Source: an uncultured Clostridia bacterium
GTDB lineage: Bacteria; Bacillota; Clostridia; TANB77; CAG-508
Direction of reading: 5' to 3'
DNA length: 29,801 nucleotides
Assembly (NCBI GenBank): GCA_934169535.1
Contig: CAKPOC010000003.1
Coordinates: 1 to 29,801 of the forward strand
Within the stretch, counting starts at the first letter, position 1; each line of letters begins with the position of its first letter. A program made the position numbers and the translations under genes. A model generated the notes under the pieces. That model searched no databases, was not told the DNA's origin, and saw only the letters and a list, made by a program, of their open reading frames with translations. Below, piece after piece: positions 18,686-26,946 of the stretch.

Positions 18686-19034
18686 TGGTTTTAGTGATTT
18701 TTTGCATTTTGGCAAACAAATTATGTAATTGGAATTTTTTGTGAATAATTTTATTTATTTTTAATATAATATATAATAAATAAAATCTTTTATATACAAT
18801 AATATAAAATAATTTTGTTTTCAAGCTGGTGTTTTTTTGATATTTGATTTTTGCTTGCGGAAATAAACTTTTAGCTTTTTATTAAGATTTAATTACATTT
18901 ATCTAGTTTCTTTAAATATTATTTTAAAAGCGCAAATTGTTTTACATAATTTATTTATTGTAAATTATATTGTTTTTAAAAATACCTTCCAAAGCAAGTT
19001 CTGAAAATTTAGTCATTAAATTCTATCAAATGTA
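18686..19034. other. intergenic AT-rich region upstream of the surface-protein operon and tRNA, no gene seen
   Basis: No credible coding frame was found on either strand. A perfect 11-bp inverted repeat made only of A and T (18749-18759 with 18775-18785, 15-base spacer) is present. It is close to what such composition gives by chance. Nothing else was recognised. Confidence 0.5.
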
Positions 19035-19063
19035 TTGACATATGCTAATTTTCGTTATATACT
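19035..19063 (+). promoter_or_regulatory. promoter of tRNA-fMet
   Basis: A perfect TTGACA (19035-19040) is followed after 17 bases by TATACT (19058-19063). The tRNA begins 17 bases after the -10 box, so the 5' leader is only about ten bases. Confidence 0.8.
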
Positions 19064-19079
19064 TATATAAGTTACATAT

Positions 19080-19155
19080 CGCGGGGTGGAGCAGTTGGCA
19101 GCTCGCAGGGCTCATAACCCTGAGGTCGTAAGTTCGAGTCTTACCCCCGCAACCA
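19080..19155 (+). tRNA. initiator tRNA-fMet (anticodon CAT)
   Basis: A complete 76-base cloverleaf folds by eye. The acceptor is CGCGGGG against CCCCGCA, the D stem GAGC/GCTC, the anticodon stem CAGGG/CCCTG around loop CTCATAA, and the T stem GTAAG/CTTAC with loop TTCGAGT. The CCA end is encoded. Two hallmarks mark it as an initiator and not an elongator: the C1-A72 mismatch at the top of the acceptor, and three consecutive G-C pairs next to the anticodon loop. It stands alone with its own promoter and terminator. Confidence 0.97.
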
Positions 19156-19161
19156 AAATTT

Positions 19162-19196
19162 AAAGGGCAACTTTTGTTGTCCTTTTATATTTTTAT
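19162..19196. terminator. bidirectional terminator shared by tRNA-fMet and the comEA-like gene
   Basis: AAAGGGCAAC (19162-19171), loop TTTT and GTTGTCCTTT (19176-19185) form a 10-bp stem with one G-U pair. T-rich sequence follows on the plus strand and AAATTTT on the minus strand. The stem runs into the first base of the minus-strand gene's stop codon, so the two converging units share it. Confidence 0.8.
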
Positions 19197-19775
19197 TAAA
19201 TCTTTAATATTAGCGAATTTGTTTTCTCCTATACCTGTTACGTTTTTTATATCTTCTATCGAATTAAATTTTCCGTTTTGTGTTCTGTACATTACTATTC
19301 TTTCTGCAAGTGATTCTCCTATTCCAGGTAGTTTTTGCAAATCTTCCACTGTTGCAACATTAATATTAATAAGTCCATCTTGTTTTTCTTCTCCATTTCC
19401 TGTCATTACATATTCCTTATTTTCGTCTTCTTTATTGGGAACATATAGTTTTTCTCCATCTGTTAAAACATATGCTAAATTTAATTTATTTAAATCTGCA
19501 TTTTCAGTTTCTCCTCCTGCTGCCTCTATTGCGTCCACTACTCTCTGCCCTTCTTTTAATATTACCACTCCCTGGTATTTTACCTCCCCAGCTACATGCA
19601 CCATTATTTTTTCATTGTTTTCAATAACTTCTGAATTTTCTTCGTTTTCAAATAGTTCATCTTGATTATTTGGGGTATTTACTTTAATAAAATAAATAAT
19701 TACAATTACAAGCATTATGGCCACAGCTATTGCTATTATAATTTTAGTTTTTGTATCTAAGTCTTTTATTTTCAT
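19185..19775 (-). CDS. comEA: ComEA-like membrane-anchored helix-hairpin-helix DNA-binding protein
   Basis: ComEA is the membrane-anchored receptor that binds double-stranded DNA during natural transformation. This protein is 196 aa from the ATG at 19775. It has a short cytoplasmic N-terminus, one membrane segment at about 13-32, an acidic linker, an SLBB domain at about 58-113 (VHVAGEVKYQGVV, with DAIEAAGG) and paired helix-hairpin-helix motifs near the C-terminus (ININVATVEDLQKLPGIG, then IKNVTGIG). A perfect AAAGGAGGTGATG surrounds the start, but the Shine-Dalgarno core is only two bases from the ATG. The upstream GTG at 19778 overlaps that core and is rejected. No comEC lies next to it here, so a role in DNA uptake rests on the family only. 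Confidence 0.92.
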   Translation of the reverse strand: MKIKDLDTKTKIIIAIAVAIMLVIVIIYFIKVNTPNNQDELFENEENSEVIENNEKIMVHVAGEVKYQGVVILKEGQRVVDAIEAAGGETENADLNKLNLAYVLTDGEKLYVPNKEDENKEYVMTGNGEEKQDGLININVATVEDLQKLPGIGESLAERIVMYRTQNGKFNSIEDIKNVTGIGENKFANIKDLIKI

Positions 19776-19804
19776 CACCTCCTTTACATTTTTTTAATTT
19801 TGTA

Positions 19805-19833
19805 TTGAAGTTTTTGGAATTTTAATATATTAT
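19805..19833 (+). promoter_or_regulatory. possible promoter of the carboxypeptidase gene
   Basis: TTGAAG (19805-19810) and TATTAT (19828-19833) are 17 bases apart, about 35 bases upstream of the likely GTG start. The surrounding sequence is so AT-rich that a chance match is possible. Confidence 0.4.
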
Positions 19834-19868
19834 TATATAAATTTTTATACAAAGGATTGAATTATACA

Positions 19869-21245
19869 GTGAAATTTTTAAAGAAATTCCTGTGCAATTT
19901 TTTTATTGCACTTTTAATAATATTTATAAATTATAGCTCAAGCTTTGCTTCTAGCTATGTTACAAATTCAAGTACTACAATTTCAGGTGCTTCTTATGAT
20001 GGTTTTATAAATGATAATTTACCACAAACTTATTCTCAGGCAGACCTTTTAATGGAAGAAAGCACTGGCACAATTTTATATGGAAAAAACATTTACAAAA
20101 GAATGTATCCTGCTAGCACCACAAAGGTAATGACTGCAATTCTTACTCTTGAGCATTGTAAACTTACAGATGTTGCAACAGCAAGTCACAATGCTGTTTA
20201 CTCTGTTCCAGTAGGATATTCAAATGCTAACATTCAAGAAGGCGAACAGCTCACTATAAAAGATTTACTAAATGTTTTATTAATCCCTTCTGCCAATGAT
20301 GCTGCATTTGTACTTGCAGAACATATTGCAGGCTCTGTTGATGCTTTTTCACAAATGATGAATGAAAAAGCAAAAGAAATTGGTTGTCTGAATACTAATT
20401 TTGTAAATCCTAACGGAATACATAACGAAAATCATTACTCCACTGCATATGACTTAGCACTTATTGGAAAATATGCAATGCAAATTCCAGAATTTAAGCA
20501 AATTGTTTCAAAAACATCTTGTTCTTTGCCAAAAACAAATAAATATTACAAGGAAGACAGACTTTTTAACACTACAAATTATTTAATAAAGCCTAATTAT
20601 TCAAAATCTGCAACAAACTACTATTACCAATATGCAACTGGTGCCAAAACAGGTTACACAGATACTGCTAAAAACTGCGTAATTGCAACTGCTACAAAAG
20701 ATAATACTTCACTTATTGTAGTTACTCTATTGGGTAAAAACACAGAGGAAGGGCTTAGTCAAAGATGGTTAGATTGCAAAAATTTATTTGAATATGGATT
20801 TAACAATTTTTCTTTTCAATCTTTAGCGACCAAAAATTCTGTATGTCAAACAAGCTCTGTAAACGGTGCCTCATCAAACACTAAAAATTTAAATTTAGTA
20901 TATTCAGAAGATGTAAATGCTTATTTACCAAATAATTTTGATGTTTCTCAAATTTCTAAAACAATTTCATTAACCCAGGACCTTATTGCTCCTATTGCTA
21001 AAGGCACTGTTTTAGGAAATGTATCATACACCGTTGGTAACTTAACTTTTACCACAAACATAGTTGCTGAAAATGATGTTTTTAAGTCAGACATTATAAA
21101 AACAATTATGGAAATTTTGCTTATTATTGTAGTTTTAACTATAATTTCATATATTTTAAAATTTAATAATAAGCATAAAAAGAAAAAAAGGAAAAAGAAG
21201 TCTAAAAAAAGTTATTCGCTTAACAATTTTTATCCAAAATATTAA
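19869..21245 (+). CDS. D-alanyl-D-alanine carboxypeptidase (peptidase S11, DacA/DacF-like)
   Basis: This penicillin-binding enzyme trims the terminal D-alanine from peptidoglycan stem peptides outside the membrane. Counting from GTG 19869 (458 aa), the three active-site motifs are STTK (Ser83, Lys86), SAN (Ser141, Asn143; SxN motif) and KTG at 260-262. A signal peptide spans about residues 1-28. The C-terminal domain ends in a membrane segment (about 407-430) and a very basic tail, so both ends are membrane-linked. The frame could open at TTG 19857, but that codon directly abuts the AAAGGA ribosome binding site, with no spacer. GTG 19869 has a 12-base spacer and gives a cleaner signal peptide, so I prefer it. 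The gene is transcribed away from the comEA-like gene. Confidence 0.93.
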   Translation: MKFLKKFLCNFFIALLIIFINYSSSFASSYVTNSSTTISGASYDGFINDNLPQTYSQADLLMEESTGTILYGKNIYKRMYPASTTKVMTAILTLEHCKLTDVATASHNAVYSVPVGYSNANIQEGEQLTIKDLLNVLLIPSANDAAFVLAEHIAGSVDAFSQMMNEKAKEIGCLNTNFVNPNGIHNENHYSTAYDLALIGKYAMQIPEFKQIVSKTSCSLPKTNKYYKEDRLFNTTNYLIKPNYSKSATNYYYQYATGAKTGYTDTAKNCVIATATKDNTSLIVVTLLGKNTEEGLSQRWLDCKNLFEYGFNNFSFQSLATKNSVCQTSSVNGASSNTKNLNLVYSEDVNAYLPNNFDVSQISKTISLTQDLIAPIAKGTVLGNVSYTVGNLTFTTNIVAENDVFKSDIIKTIMEILLIIVVLTIISYILKFNNKHKKKKRKKKSKKSYSLNNFYPKY

Positions 21246-21280
21246 AAAGGGAGATTAAAAATAATCCCCCTTTATTTATT
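21246..21280. terminator. bidirectional terminator between the carboxypeptidase and LCP genes
   Basis: AAAGGG-A-GATTA (21246-21257) pairs with TAATC-C-CCCTTT (21262-21273) around an AAAA loop, with a single A-C mismatch. T-rich sequence follows on the plus strand, and on the minus strand the flank is also T-rich (TTTTTAAT). It lies between two converging genes. Confidence 0.75.
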
Positions 21281-22334
21281 TTGTTTTTACTGTATTTGTT
21301 GTTTCTTCTACGTTTTCAGTTGCAAAGAACAATTCATTTACTACTGACTTTGTTTTTGTTTTATCTGCTACATATATTGATACACCATTGCAAAGCTCTG
21401 TTGTTCCTGGAACCATATCTGTTTTTATGTTGTCTACATCAAATTTTACTGCATATGATATATATGCCTTTAATTTTGATAAGTCCATATTTGTTGTAAC
21501 ATCTTCATTCATTATATCTACAATTTGTTTCAACTTAAATATGTTACTAGGTTTTAGTACTTGCCTTAAAGTAGCAGTTATGAAGTTTCTTTGAGTTTTC
21601 ATTCTTCCTAAGTCTTCCATTCCATATGATGCAGGATAAGTTGAACCATTATTATTGTGTCTAAAACGTAATAGCTGTTCTGCTTTTGCTCCATCTATTA
21701 GCTGTTCACCTGCTTTTAAATGAATTGCTAAGTCTTGTCCTTCATCATCATAGTCCATATCTATTGGAACATCAAAGGTTACTCCTCCTATTGCATCTAC
21801 AAGTTTTATTAAAGCATCTGTATCTATAATAATGTAATTATCTAAGTCTAAGCCTGTTACGTTGCTAATACAATCTACTGCTTCTGGAATTTTAGTTCCA
21901 CTTCTGAAAACTGTGTTAATTTTGTAACTTGCTATATAATTTGTAGAAGCTGTTTTTCTATCCCTTTTGCCTACGTAGGTATCCCTTGGTATTGACAATA
22001 TAGAAGCTGTTTGCTCCTTTGGGTTATATTGAGCTATCATTATTGAATCTGCAAGTTTATAGTCATCAACTCCACTTATTCCCATTACTAAAATTCTAAT
22101 TGGCTCTAGGTTCTCTAGCTCGGTACTGTTTACTCCCAAAACAGTTGCTAAAAGACCGGTTGTACCTCCACCATTATTTTTTATTTTTAGTATTAATGCT
22201 CCTATTCCTGAAAGCATTAGTATTACTAACATTGTTAATACAATTTTCATAGCAGTTCTATTTTTGCTTTTTATTTTTTTATTTTTTATAGGTTTACTGC
22301 TTGAATGTTTTCCTTCATTTGTTTTTTTACTCAC
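21276..22334 (-). CDS. LytR-CpsA-Psr (LCP) family cell-wall polymer ligase
   Basis: LCP proteins transfer undecaprenyl-linked glycopolymers, such as teichoic acids or capsule, onto peptidoglycan at the outer face of the membrane. This one is about 352 aa. A basic cytoplasmic N-terminus is followed by one membrane segment near residues 30-52, then the LCP domain. The domain shows ILVMGISG...ADSIMIAQ, SIPRDTYV, KINTVF, DAIGGVTFDVP and LLRFRHNN...DLGRMKTQR, with the conserved Asp and Arg residues that bind pyrophosphate and metal. Starts at 22343 and 22337 are also in frame. GGAG at 22343-22346 overlaps the first and is eight bases from GTG 22334, so I chose 22334. The gene has its own promoter in the 68-base gap after the CvpA-like gene. 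The polymer transferred cannot be told. Confidence 0.93.
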   Translation of the reverse strand: MSKKTNEGKHSSSKPIKNKKIKSKNRTAMKIVLTMLVILMLSGIGALILKIKNNGGGTTGLLATVLGVNSTELENLEPIRILVMGISGVDDYKLADSIMIAQYNPKEQTASILSIPRDTYVGKRDRKTASTNYIASYKINTVFRSGTKIPEAVDCISNVTGLDLDNYIIIDTDALIKLVDAIGGVTFDVPIDMDYDDEGQDLAIHLKAGEQLIDGAKAEQLLRFRHNNNGSTYPASYGMEDLGRMKTQRNFITATLRQVLKPSNIFKLKQIVDIMNEDVTTNMDLSKLKAYISYAVKFDVDNIKTDMVPGTTELCNGVSIYVADKTKTKSVVNELFFATENVEETTNTVKTK

Positions 22335-22369
22335 CACAATCACTCCAAAGTATTATTTTATTGGTTTCT

Positions 22370-22398
22370 AGTATAACAAATAGAATTTAAAATATCAA
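22370..22398 (-). promoter_or_regulatory. promoter of the LCP gene
   Basis: On the minus strand, TTGATA (22398-22393) is followed after 17 bases by TATACT (22375-22370), 36 bases upstream of the chosen GTG start. It would allow the LCP gene to be transcribed apart from the upstream cvpA-like gene. Confidence 0.6.
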
Positions 22399-22402
22399 TA
22401 TT

Positions 22403-23050
22403 TTACATAAATATTTTTAATATAATATTGTTATTATATATAGCTTTTGCTACATATGATTTATCTATTGCATTAATTAAACCATTATTAGTCCACATAG
22501 CACTTGCAAGTGAAACTATTGCAAACACAATATAAATTATTAAAATTGCTTCTGCAATTCCATATATAATTCCGCCTGTTTTATCAAACTGTTTTATAAC
22601 AGGAAGCTTTGTGACTTGTTTTGCAAAAATGTTTACTACTACAAGTATTATTCTTGCTACTATAAATAGCACAATCATAGAGCCTGCATTTACTACTGTT
22701 TTTGTTGCTTCCGTAGCAGTTTGCTCAACTATTTCATCCTTTGCTTTTTCTGCTTGGTCTTGAATATTTTGTTCTAAATTTTGTATAAAATTTGTACTTT
22801 CTCCTTTTTTATTTTCACTAGTATTTACTGATTCTGATTTACTTAAGGTTTTAACTATTGAATCATGAATATTATCATCTATTACAGTTTTTTCTGTTAC
22901 ACAGTTTGCTAAAGGTTTATACAAAACAAGAGCAATTACAACTGCTATCGCAAATGACAAAAGCTTTATTAAACTGCCTGTAAGGCCTTTTTTATATCCT
23001 ACAAAAGCACAAACTGCAATCACTAAAATTAATATTAAATCCACTAACAT
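22403..23050 (-). CDS. CvpA-family membrane protein
   Basis: This 215-aa protein has the CvpA-family layout. The N-terminal hairpin starts MLVDLILILVIAVCAFVGYKKGLTGSLIKL; the Gly-Tyr-Lys-Lys-Gly turn is typical. Two membrane segments follow in the first 50 residues. A charged extracytoplasmic stretch of about 60 residues comes next, then two more membrane segments in the C-terminal half. CvpA was named for colicin V production in Escherichia coli, and its molecular role in Firmicutes is poorly known. The start is ATG 23050 behind AAAAGGGGGA. It begins 16 bases after the stop of the DUF5711-like gene, so the two are co-transcribed. Confidence 0.8.
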   Translation of the reverse strand: MLVDLILILVIAVCAFVGYKKGLTGSLIKLLSFAIAVVIALVLYKPLANCVTEKTVIDDNIHDSIVKTLSKSESVNTSENKKGESTNFIQNLEQNIQDQAEKAKDEIVEQTATEATKTVVNAGSMIVLFIVARIILVVVNIFAKQVTKLPVIKQFDKTGGIIYGIAEAILIIYIVFAIVSLASAMWTNNGLINAIDKSYVAKAIYNNNIILKIFM

Positions 23051-23066
23051 ATTTATTTTCCCCCTT

Positions 23067-24290
23067 TTATAGCTTTACAATTTCTATTTTATCTCTGTAT
23101 ATAATTCCTGCAATATCTTTGCTAATTACTATATTTTTGGCTTCTTGGCTTGAAACATATTTTTTTATTAGCCATCCATTTGTATCTACAAAATGTATTT
23201 CCGTTCCTAAATTTATTGCAATTTTATTTCCTACTGAATATATTTCTTTTGTGACACCAGAAAAATTATAAACACTTTCTTTATTATTTGATGTATTTAT
23301 AATTCTCGTTTTCGATGTTGTAGAAAACATTCCACTTGCAACTTCTTCCATTGCAACACAGTAGCTATCTAGCTTTGCCGATACAAAAGTTATGCTGTTT
23401 CCCTCTTTTCCGTACTTCAATATCTCTTCATTAGAGTTATCTTTTATTACACATATCTCATCATCATAAACACATACTAGCCTGTTATTATTTTGATACT
23501 CTAAATTTACTATTAATTTGTTTGAGTCTGCCTTATATGTATAAGCTATTGCTTCTTCTTGTTTATCCTTCGCCTTTTGTATATCTATAATTTTTATGTT
23601 TGATTGAATCACCGTTCCGCTTGTATTTAGCTCTCCATATGCTAAGTACTTGCAATCTTTTGATATTGTAACATCTGCTACTATTGTGTTTGAAAGGTAA
23701 TTTTTAAATAACTCATTTCCATCTGGGTCAAATAACTCAATTACTGTTTTATATGTAGTTCCTGTAATTATTACTGCTGTATATCCAACTTCGTTTACAC
23801 TTACCTTAGATATTTTTCCTTCTATTTCTTTTTCCCAAAATTTTGAGCCATTTTTTATCATATACACTTTATTTCCATTTTTTTCAGCCAAAACAAAATA
23901 CTCATTATTTATTGCAGAAACAGGCTCACTTATATCAACATTTTCCTGTTTTTCCTTTTTACCAGAAGTGTTGTATGTTGTAAGGGTTGTTCCATTTAGT
24001 ATAATAATTTTATCCTGGCACGCAAAAAAGTTAGATTTATCATATTCAGCTATTTCTATTTTGTTTAGATTATTTTCATTTACGTTTTTTTCTAGTATGT
24101 GCTCGTCTATATATTTTCTCGCGCTTTCATTATTTGCATAAACTGCATATGCAATTATGGCGAAAATTATTAGAACTCCAACTATTGCAACTCCTATTAA
24201 CCTAGAAACATTAACCTTTTTTTTAGGTTCCTCATTCATTTTAATTTGTTCATTATTTAAATAAATTAAATTATCTTTTTTCATAAGCAT
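23067..24290 (-). CDS. DUF5711-like membrane-anchored beta-propeller protein of unknown function
   Basis: This protein is 407 aa. A short cytoplasmic N-terminus with a KKK cluster precedes one membrane segment at about residues 29-50. The rest is extracytoplasmic and made of short beta-strand blocks with repeating patterns such as KIIILNGTTLTTYNTSGKK, IKIIDIQK and EIHFVDTNGWLIKKY. That is what a beta-propeller of the DUF5711 family looks like. I assign the family from memory of its layout; no catalytic residues are apparent. Two nearby ATG codons (24290 and 24284) are possible starts and both have only a weak AGAAAG upstream. It lies directly upstream of the CvpA-like gene, suggesting a shared envelope role. 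Confidence 0.65.
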   Translation of the reverse strand: MLMKKDNLIYLNNEQIKMNEEPKKKVNVSRLIGVAIVGVLIIFAIIAYAVYANNESARKYIDEHILEKNVNENNLNKIEIAEYDKSNFFACQDKIIILNGTTLTTYNTSGKKEKQENVDISEPVSAINNEYFVLAEKNGNKVYMIKNGSKFWEKEIEGKISKVSVNEVGYTAVIITGTTYKTVIELFDPDGNELFKNYLSNTIVADVTISKDCKYLAYGELNTSGTVIQSNIKIIDIQKAKDKQEEAIAYTYKADSNKLIVNLEYQNNNRLVCVYDDEICVIKDNSNEEILKYGKEGNSITFVSAKLDSYCVAMEEVASGMFSTTSKTRIINTSNNKESVYNFSGVTKEIYSVGNKIAINLGTEIHFVDTNGWLIKKYVSSQEAKNIVISKDIAGIIYRDKIEIVKL

Positions 24291-24300
24291 ATTTCTTTCT

Positions 24301-24327
24301 ATTATAATTGCTATTAGTATACTACAA
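24301..24327 (-). promoter_or_regulatory. possible promoter of the DUF5711-cvpA pair
   Basis: On the minus strand, TTGTAG (24327-24322) and a perfect TATAAT (24306-24301) are 15 bases apart, in the 43-base gap after the ykvI-like gene. The spacer is short, and the -10 box lies only 10 bases from the first ATG. If real, transcripts would have almost no leader. Confidence 0.3.
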
Positions 24328-24333
24328 CTTTTT

Positions 24334-25357
24334 TTATTTTGCTATACTTCTATAGTATTTTTCTATTAAAATCACTTGAATAATACTTACAAGTCCAAAT
24401 AATGGATACAAAATTGATACTAGATTTCCAAAACCTATATAGGAAGCTGCTATTCCCAAAGCACACATTGCTAAAGCTACTTTTTTATATGTTTTTCTAT
24501 TTTTTATGTTGCAAATAACTCCATATCCTGCTGAAAGAGCAGACGAAAATATTGCAATTACAAGAACTACTGAATATAAAGCTCCTTCTAAAGCATTTTT
24601 TTCTAGCACTTTTGCAACTGGTAAGTCAAAATTTTTGACGTCTTTTGTCGAAATTAAGTTTATTATGCCTAACGCAAGTACTCCAATTATTAAACTCGAA
24701 ACTATTGCAATTATTTTATTTGATTTTTCATTTTTTACAAATTTACTTGCAGATATAATTATTGGAATTAATAGTATGCCATTATAGCTAGCATATAGTA
24801 TCGCCATTGTAAAGCTTGGAAATATTTCATTTGCTGTGCTTTCTAGATTAATGCTTAATGGCTTAGTAAATACTATAGCCACTGTAATTATAATTAATGC
24901 TGGAATTATCACGCTGCAAACCTTCATAATTCCTTCGATATCTCTTAAAAAAACTATATACACGCAAACAGCTACTATTACTCCAGATATAATTATTGAA
25001 ATATTAAATTCTTGTTTAAAATATGAGCAAAAGCCTGCCATCATTGTAAAAAAAGTAAATAACAAAAATATATTTATTATATTTTTTAAAAGAGCCTTAT
25101 TAAATTTATATATTTTTTCATTTTTTGATTTAGATATTTCGTTTATAAAATCATTATTACTTTTAATATTTTTTATTTTACATATTCTAAAAGTTTTGTA
25201 GATAATACTTCCTATTATAATAGAAGAAAAAACTGCACCTACTACTCCCAAACCTTTAAACTGCGCAAAGAACACATATATTTCCTTGCCAGATGCAAAA
25301 CCTGCTCCGCACAAAAGTTCCAACAATTAAAGAAATTATTTTTATATAATCTTTCAA
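24334..25357 (-). CDS. YkvI-family membrane transporter, apparently frameshifted near its 5' end (possible pseudogene)
   Basis: The family consists of about ten-helix membrane proteins of the amino-acid-permease type, substrate unknown. The body of the protein reads GAGFASGKEIYVFF and runs with about ten hydrophobic segments to 24334. The uninterrupted frame begins only at TTG 25326 with no ribosome binding site, and it lacks the first half of helix 1. The missing part is in another frame. AAAAGGAGA (25366-25374) and TTG 25357 give LKDYIKIISLIVGTFV, the expected start of the family, ending at 25310. Removing a single base near 25309 would join it to GAGFASGKE. So there is one extra base, either a real mutation or a sequencing error. 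It follows the terminator at 25408-25443 and lies upstream of the DUF5711-like gene. Confidence 0.8.
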
Positions 25358-25407
25358 ATTTAAAATCTCCTTTTGTTTATAGTATGCACCTTTTTTTACT
25401 TGTATAC

Positions 25408-25443
25408 AAAAATGTACTAAGCCAATGTTTTTAGCTTAGTACA
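25408..25443 (-). terminator. intrinsic terminator of the ABC exporter operon
   Basis: A perfect 10-bp stem, TGTACTAAGC (25443-25434 on the minus strand) with GCTTAGTACA (25422-25413), encloses an 11-base loop and is followed by five T residues. It lies just past the last gene of the GldA/F/G-like operon. Confidence 0.8.
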
Positions 25444-25452
25444 TTTTATTTT

Positions 25453-26934
25453 TTATTTTTTTCTGCGTCTTATTTGCCAAACTATAATTCCTAAAAGTAA
25501 TATTAAAATTGGTAGTGCTATAATTATTGTTTTTATAATTGTAACTTGCTTTTCAGTTGCTGAAAATGTATAAATTGTGCCTGTATCTTTTCTTATTGTT
25601 ACATTATCTGTTCTTTGTGTTAAATATGAAATTGAATTTATAACTAGGTCTTTATTGTTATAAAACATTATTCCCATCTTTTGGCTAGTGCTGTTTGACT
25701 TTGTTCCATAAAGTGTTATTCCTAAGTCACTTGCAAATATACTATTTGAATATAGTATTAATTGAGAATTTACTTCTTCACCATTTTCTTTTGTTATTTT
25801 TTTATCGAGCAACGTTCCCATAACTGCTCCTGAAGCATCTTCATCTGTTGATACTTTAGAATTTGATGTTATGCTTCCATCATTTCTTAAAAATGCTGTG
25901 TCTTTAGCATAAATTAAATCTGTTTTAGTTACATTTAATTCATTTATATTAGAGTTTTCTTCTATTTTTCCTGCACTCATAAATACAACTCCAACACCTT
26001 TTGAAATATATTTAGTTATTGATGAATCTTCATTAATGTTTGGTAAAATCATATCCGCATATCCACTTATCATGTTTGCTGAATTTGACTCAAATATTGC
26101 ACCGGTAGACAAGCTAACTCCATATTCACTAAGAATTTTATTAAAGTTTGTAAGTTCTACTCTTCCAAAGTTTGGATCCGCAAGTATCATTAATTTTCCA
26201 CCATTATTTATGTATGCTAATATTTCGTTTGTTTCAAATTCAGATAAGTCTTCTGAAAGGGTTGTGATTACTAAAACATCACAATCTTCTGGAATTCCAC
26301 CTTTTTGTACTATGCTTAAATTTTCTACTTCGTTTGCTTCATTTTTTAAATATTCTTGTGCTACTGTATATTGATCATTATAGTAAGCATGGTCTTCTGC
26401 AAAATATATTTTAGGTGTTTTCTCTAAATTTACTGCTAAAATTGCATTTGTTAAAGCTTGCTCTGTTATATCTATGCTTTCATTACTTGAATAGTCCATA
26501 CTATATAAGTCACTAGTTGTTAGGGCTTTTGAATTTTTGTCACATTCTACAACTATTAAGCTTTCTGTGCTAGTTCCAATTCCGTACTTTTCTACTAAAT
26601 CGCTTCTTGTATTGGTGTCTGATAAAATTTCGTATGATATTTTTTCATTTTGATTTGAATATAGTTTTGCAAATTCTTCTACTTCTGGATAATTGCTCAT
26701 TCCATATAAAATTATCTTTGTGTCATTTTTAATGTTTGAAATTTTATCTTTTGACTCTTGTGATAATGAATATAGTTTTTGGCTTGTTAAGTCAATATAT
26801 TGTGGCTCTATTTTCTCTGCTAGTATGTTAGCTGCAATGTATAACATAACTACAAGTATTATCAAAATAGCTGTAAAGCTTGCACTTCCTAGCCATTTGC
26901 CTTTTTTTATAAAAGCTTTTAACTTTTCTTTCAC
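25453..26934 (-). CDS. GldG-like auxiliary subunit of an ABC exporter
   Basis: This protein is 493 aa. It has one membrane segment at about residues 17-38, a large extracytoplasmic part, a second membrane segment at about 466-486 and a basic RRRKK tail. The extracytoplasmic part contains the family features LTSQKLYSLSQESKDKI after helix 1 and a DUF4350/Rossmann-like stretch, CDVLVITTLSEDLSEFE then NNGGKLMILADPNFG. The Gld name comes from gliding motility in Bacteroidetes, but homologues occur widely in Firmicutes, where the substrate is unknown and gliding should not be assumed. The start is GTG 26934, eight bases after a perfect AGGAGG. That site overlaps the stop codon of the upstream permease gene, so the two are translationally close. 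Confidence 0.85.
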   Translation of the reverse strand: MKEKLKAFIKKGKWLGSASFTAILIILVVMLYIAANILAEKIEPQYIDLTSQKLYSLSQESKDKISNIKNDTKIILYGMSNYPEVEEFAKLYSNQNEKISYEILSDTNTRSDLVEKYGIGTSTESLIVVECDKNSKALTTSDLYSMDYSSNESIDITEQALTNAILAVNLEKTPKIYFAEDHAYYNDQYTVAQEYLKNEANEVENLSIVQKGGIPEDCDVLVITTLSEDLSEFETNEILAYINNGGKLMILADPNFGRVELTNFNKILSEYGVSLSTGAIFESNSANMISGYADMILPNINEDSSITKYISKGVGVVFMSAGKIEENSNINELNVTKTDLIYAKDTAFLRNDGSITSNSKVSTDEDASGAVMGTLLDKKITKENGEEVNSQLILYSNSIFASDLGITLYGTKSNSTSQKMGIMFYNNKDLVINSISYLTQRTDNVTIRKDTGTIYTFSATEKQVTIIKTIIIALPILILLLGIIVWQIRRRKK

Positions 26935-26946
26935 TTTTTGTTCCTC

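Noticed and set aside
18749..18785. 11-bp inverted repeat as a phase-variable switch for the surface operon
   Set aside because: It is made only of A and T with a 15-base spacer, does not flank the promoter, and no recombinase gene is nearby.
19174..19665. A 163-codon plus-strand frame opposite the comEA-like gene
   Set aside because: Its Ser- and Phe-rich translation is the mirror of the real gene, and its start lies inside the terminator hairpin.
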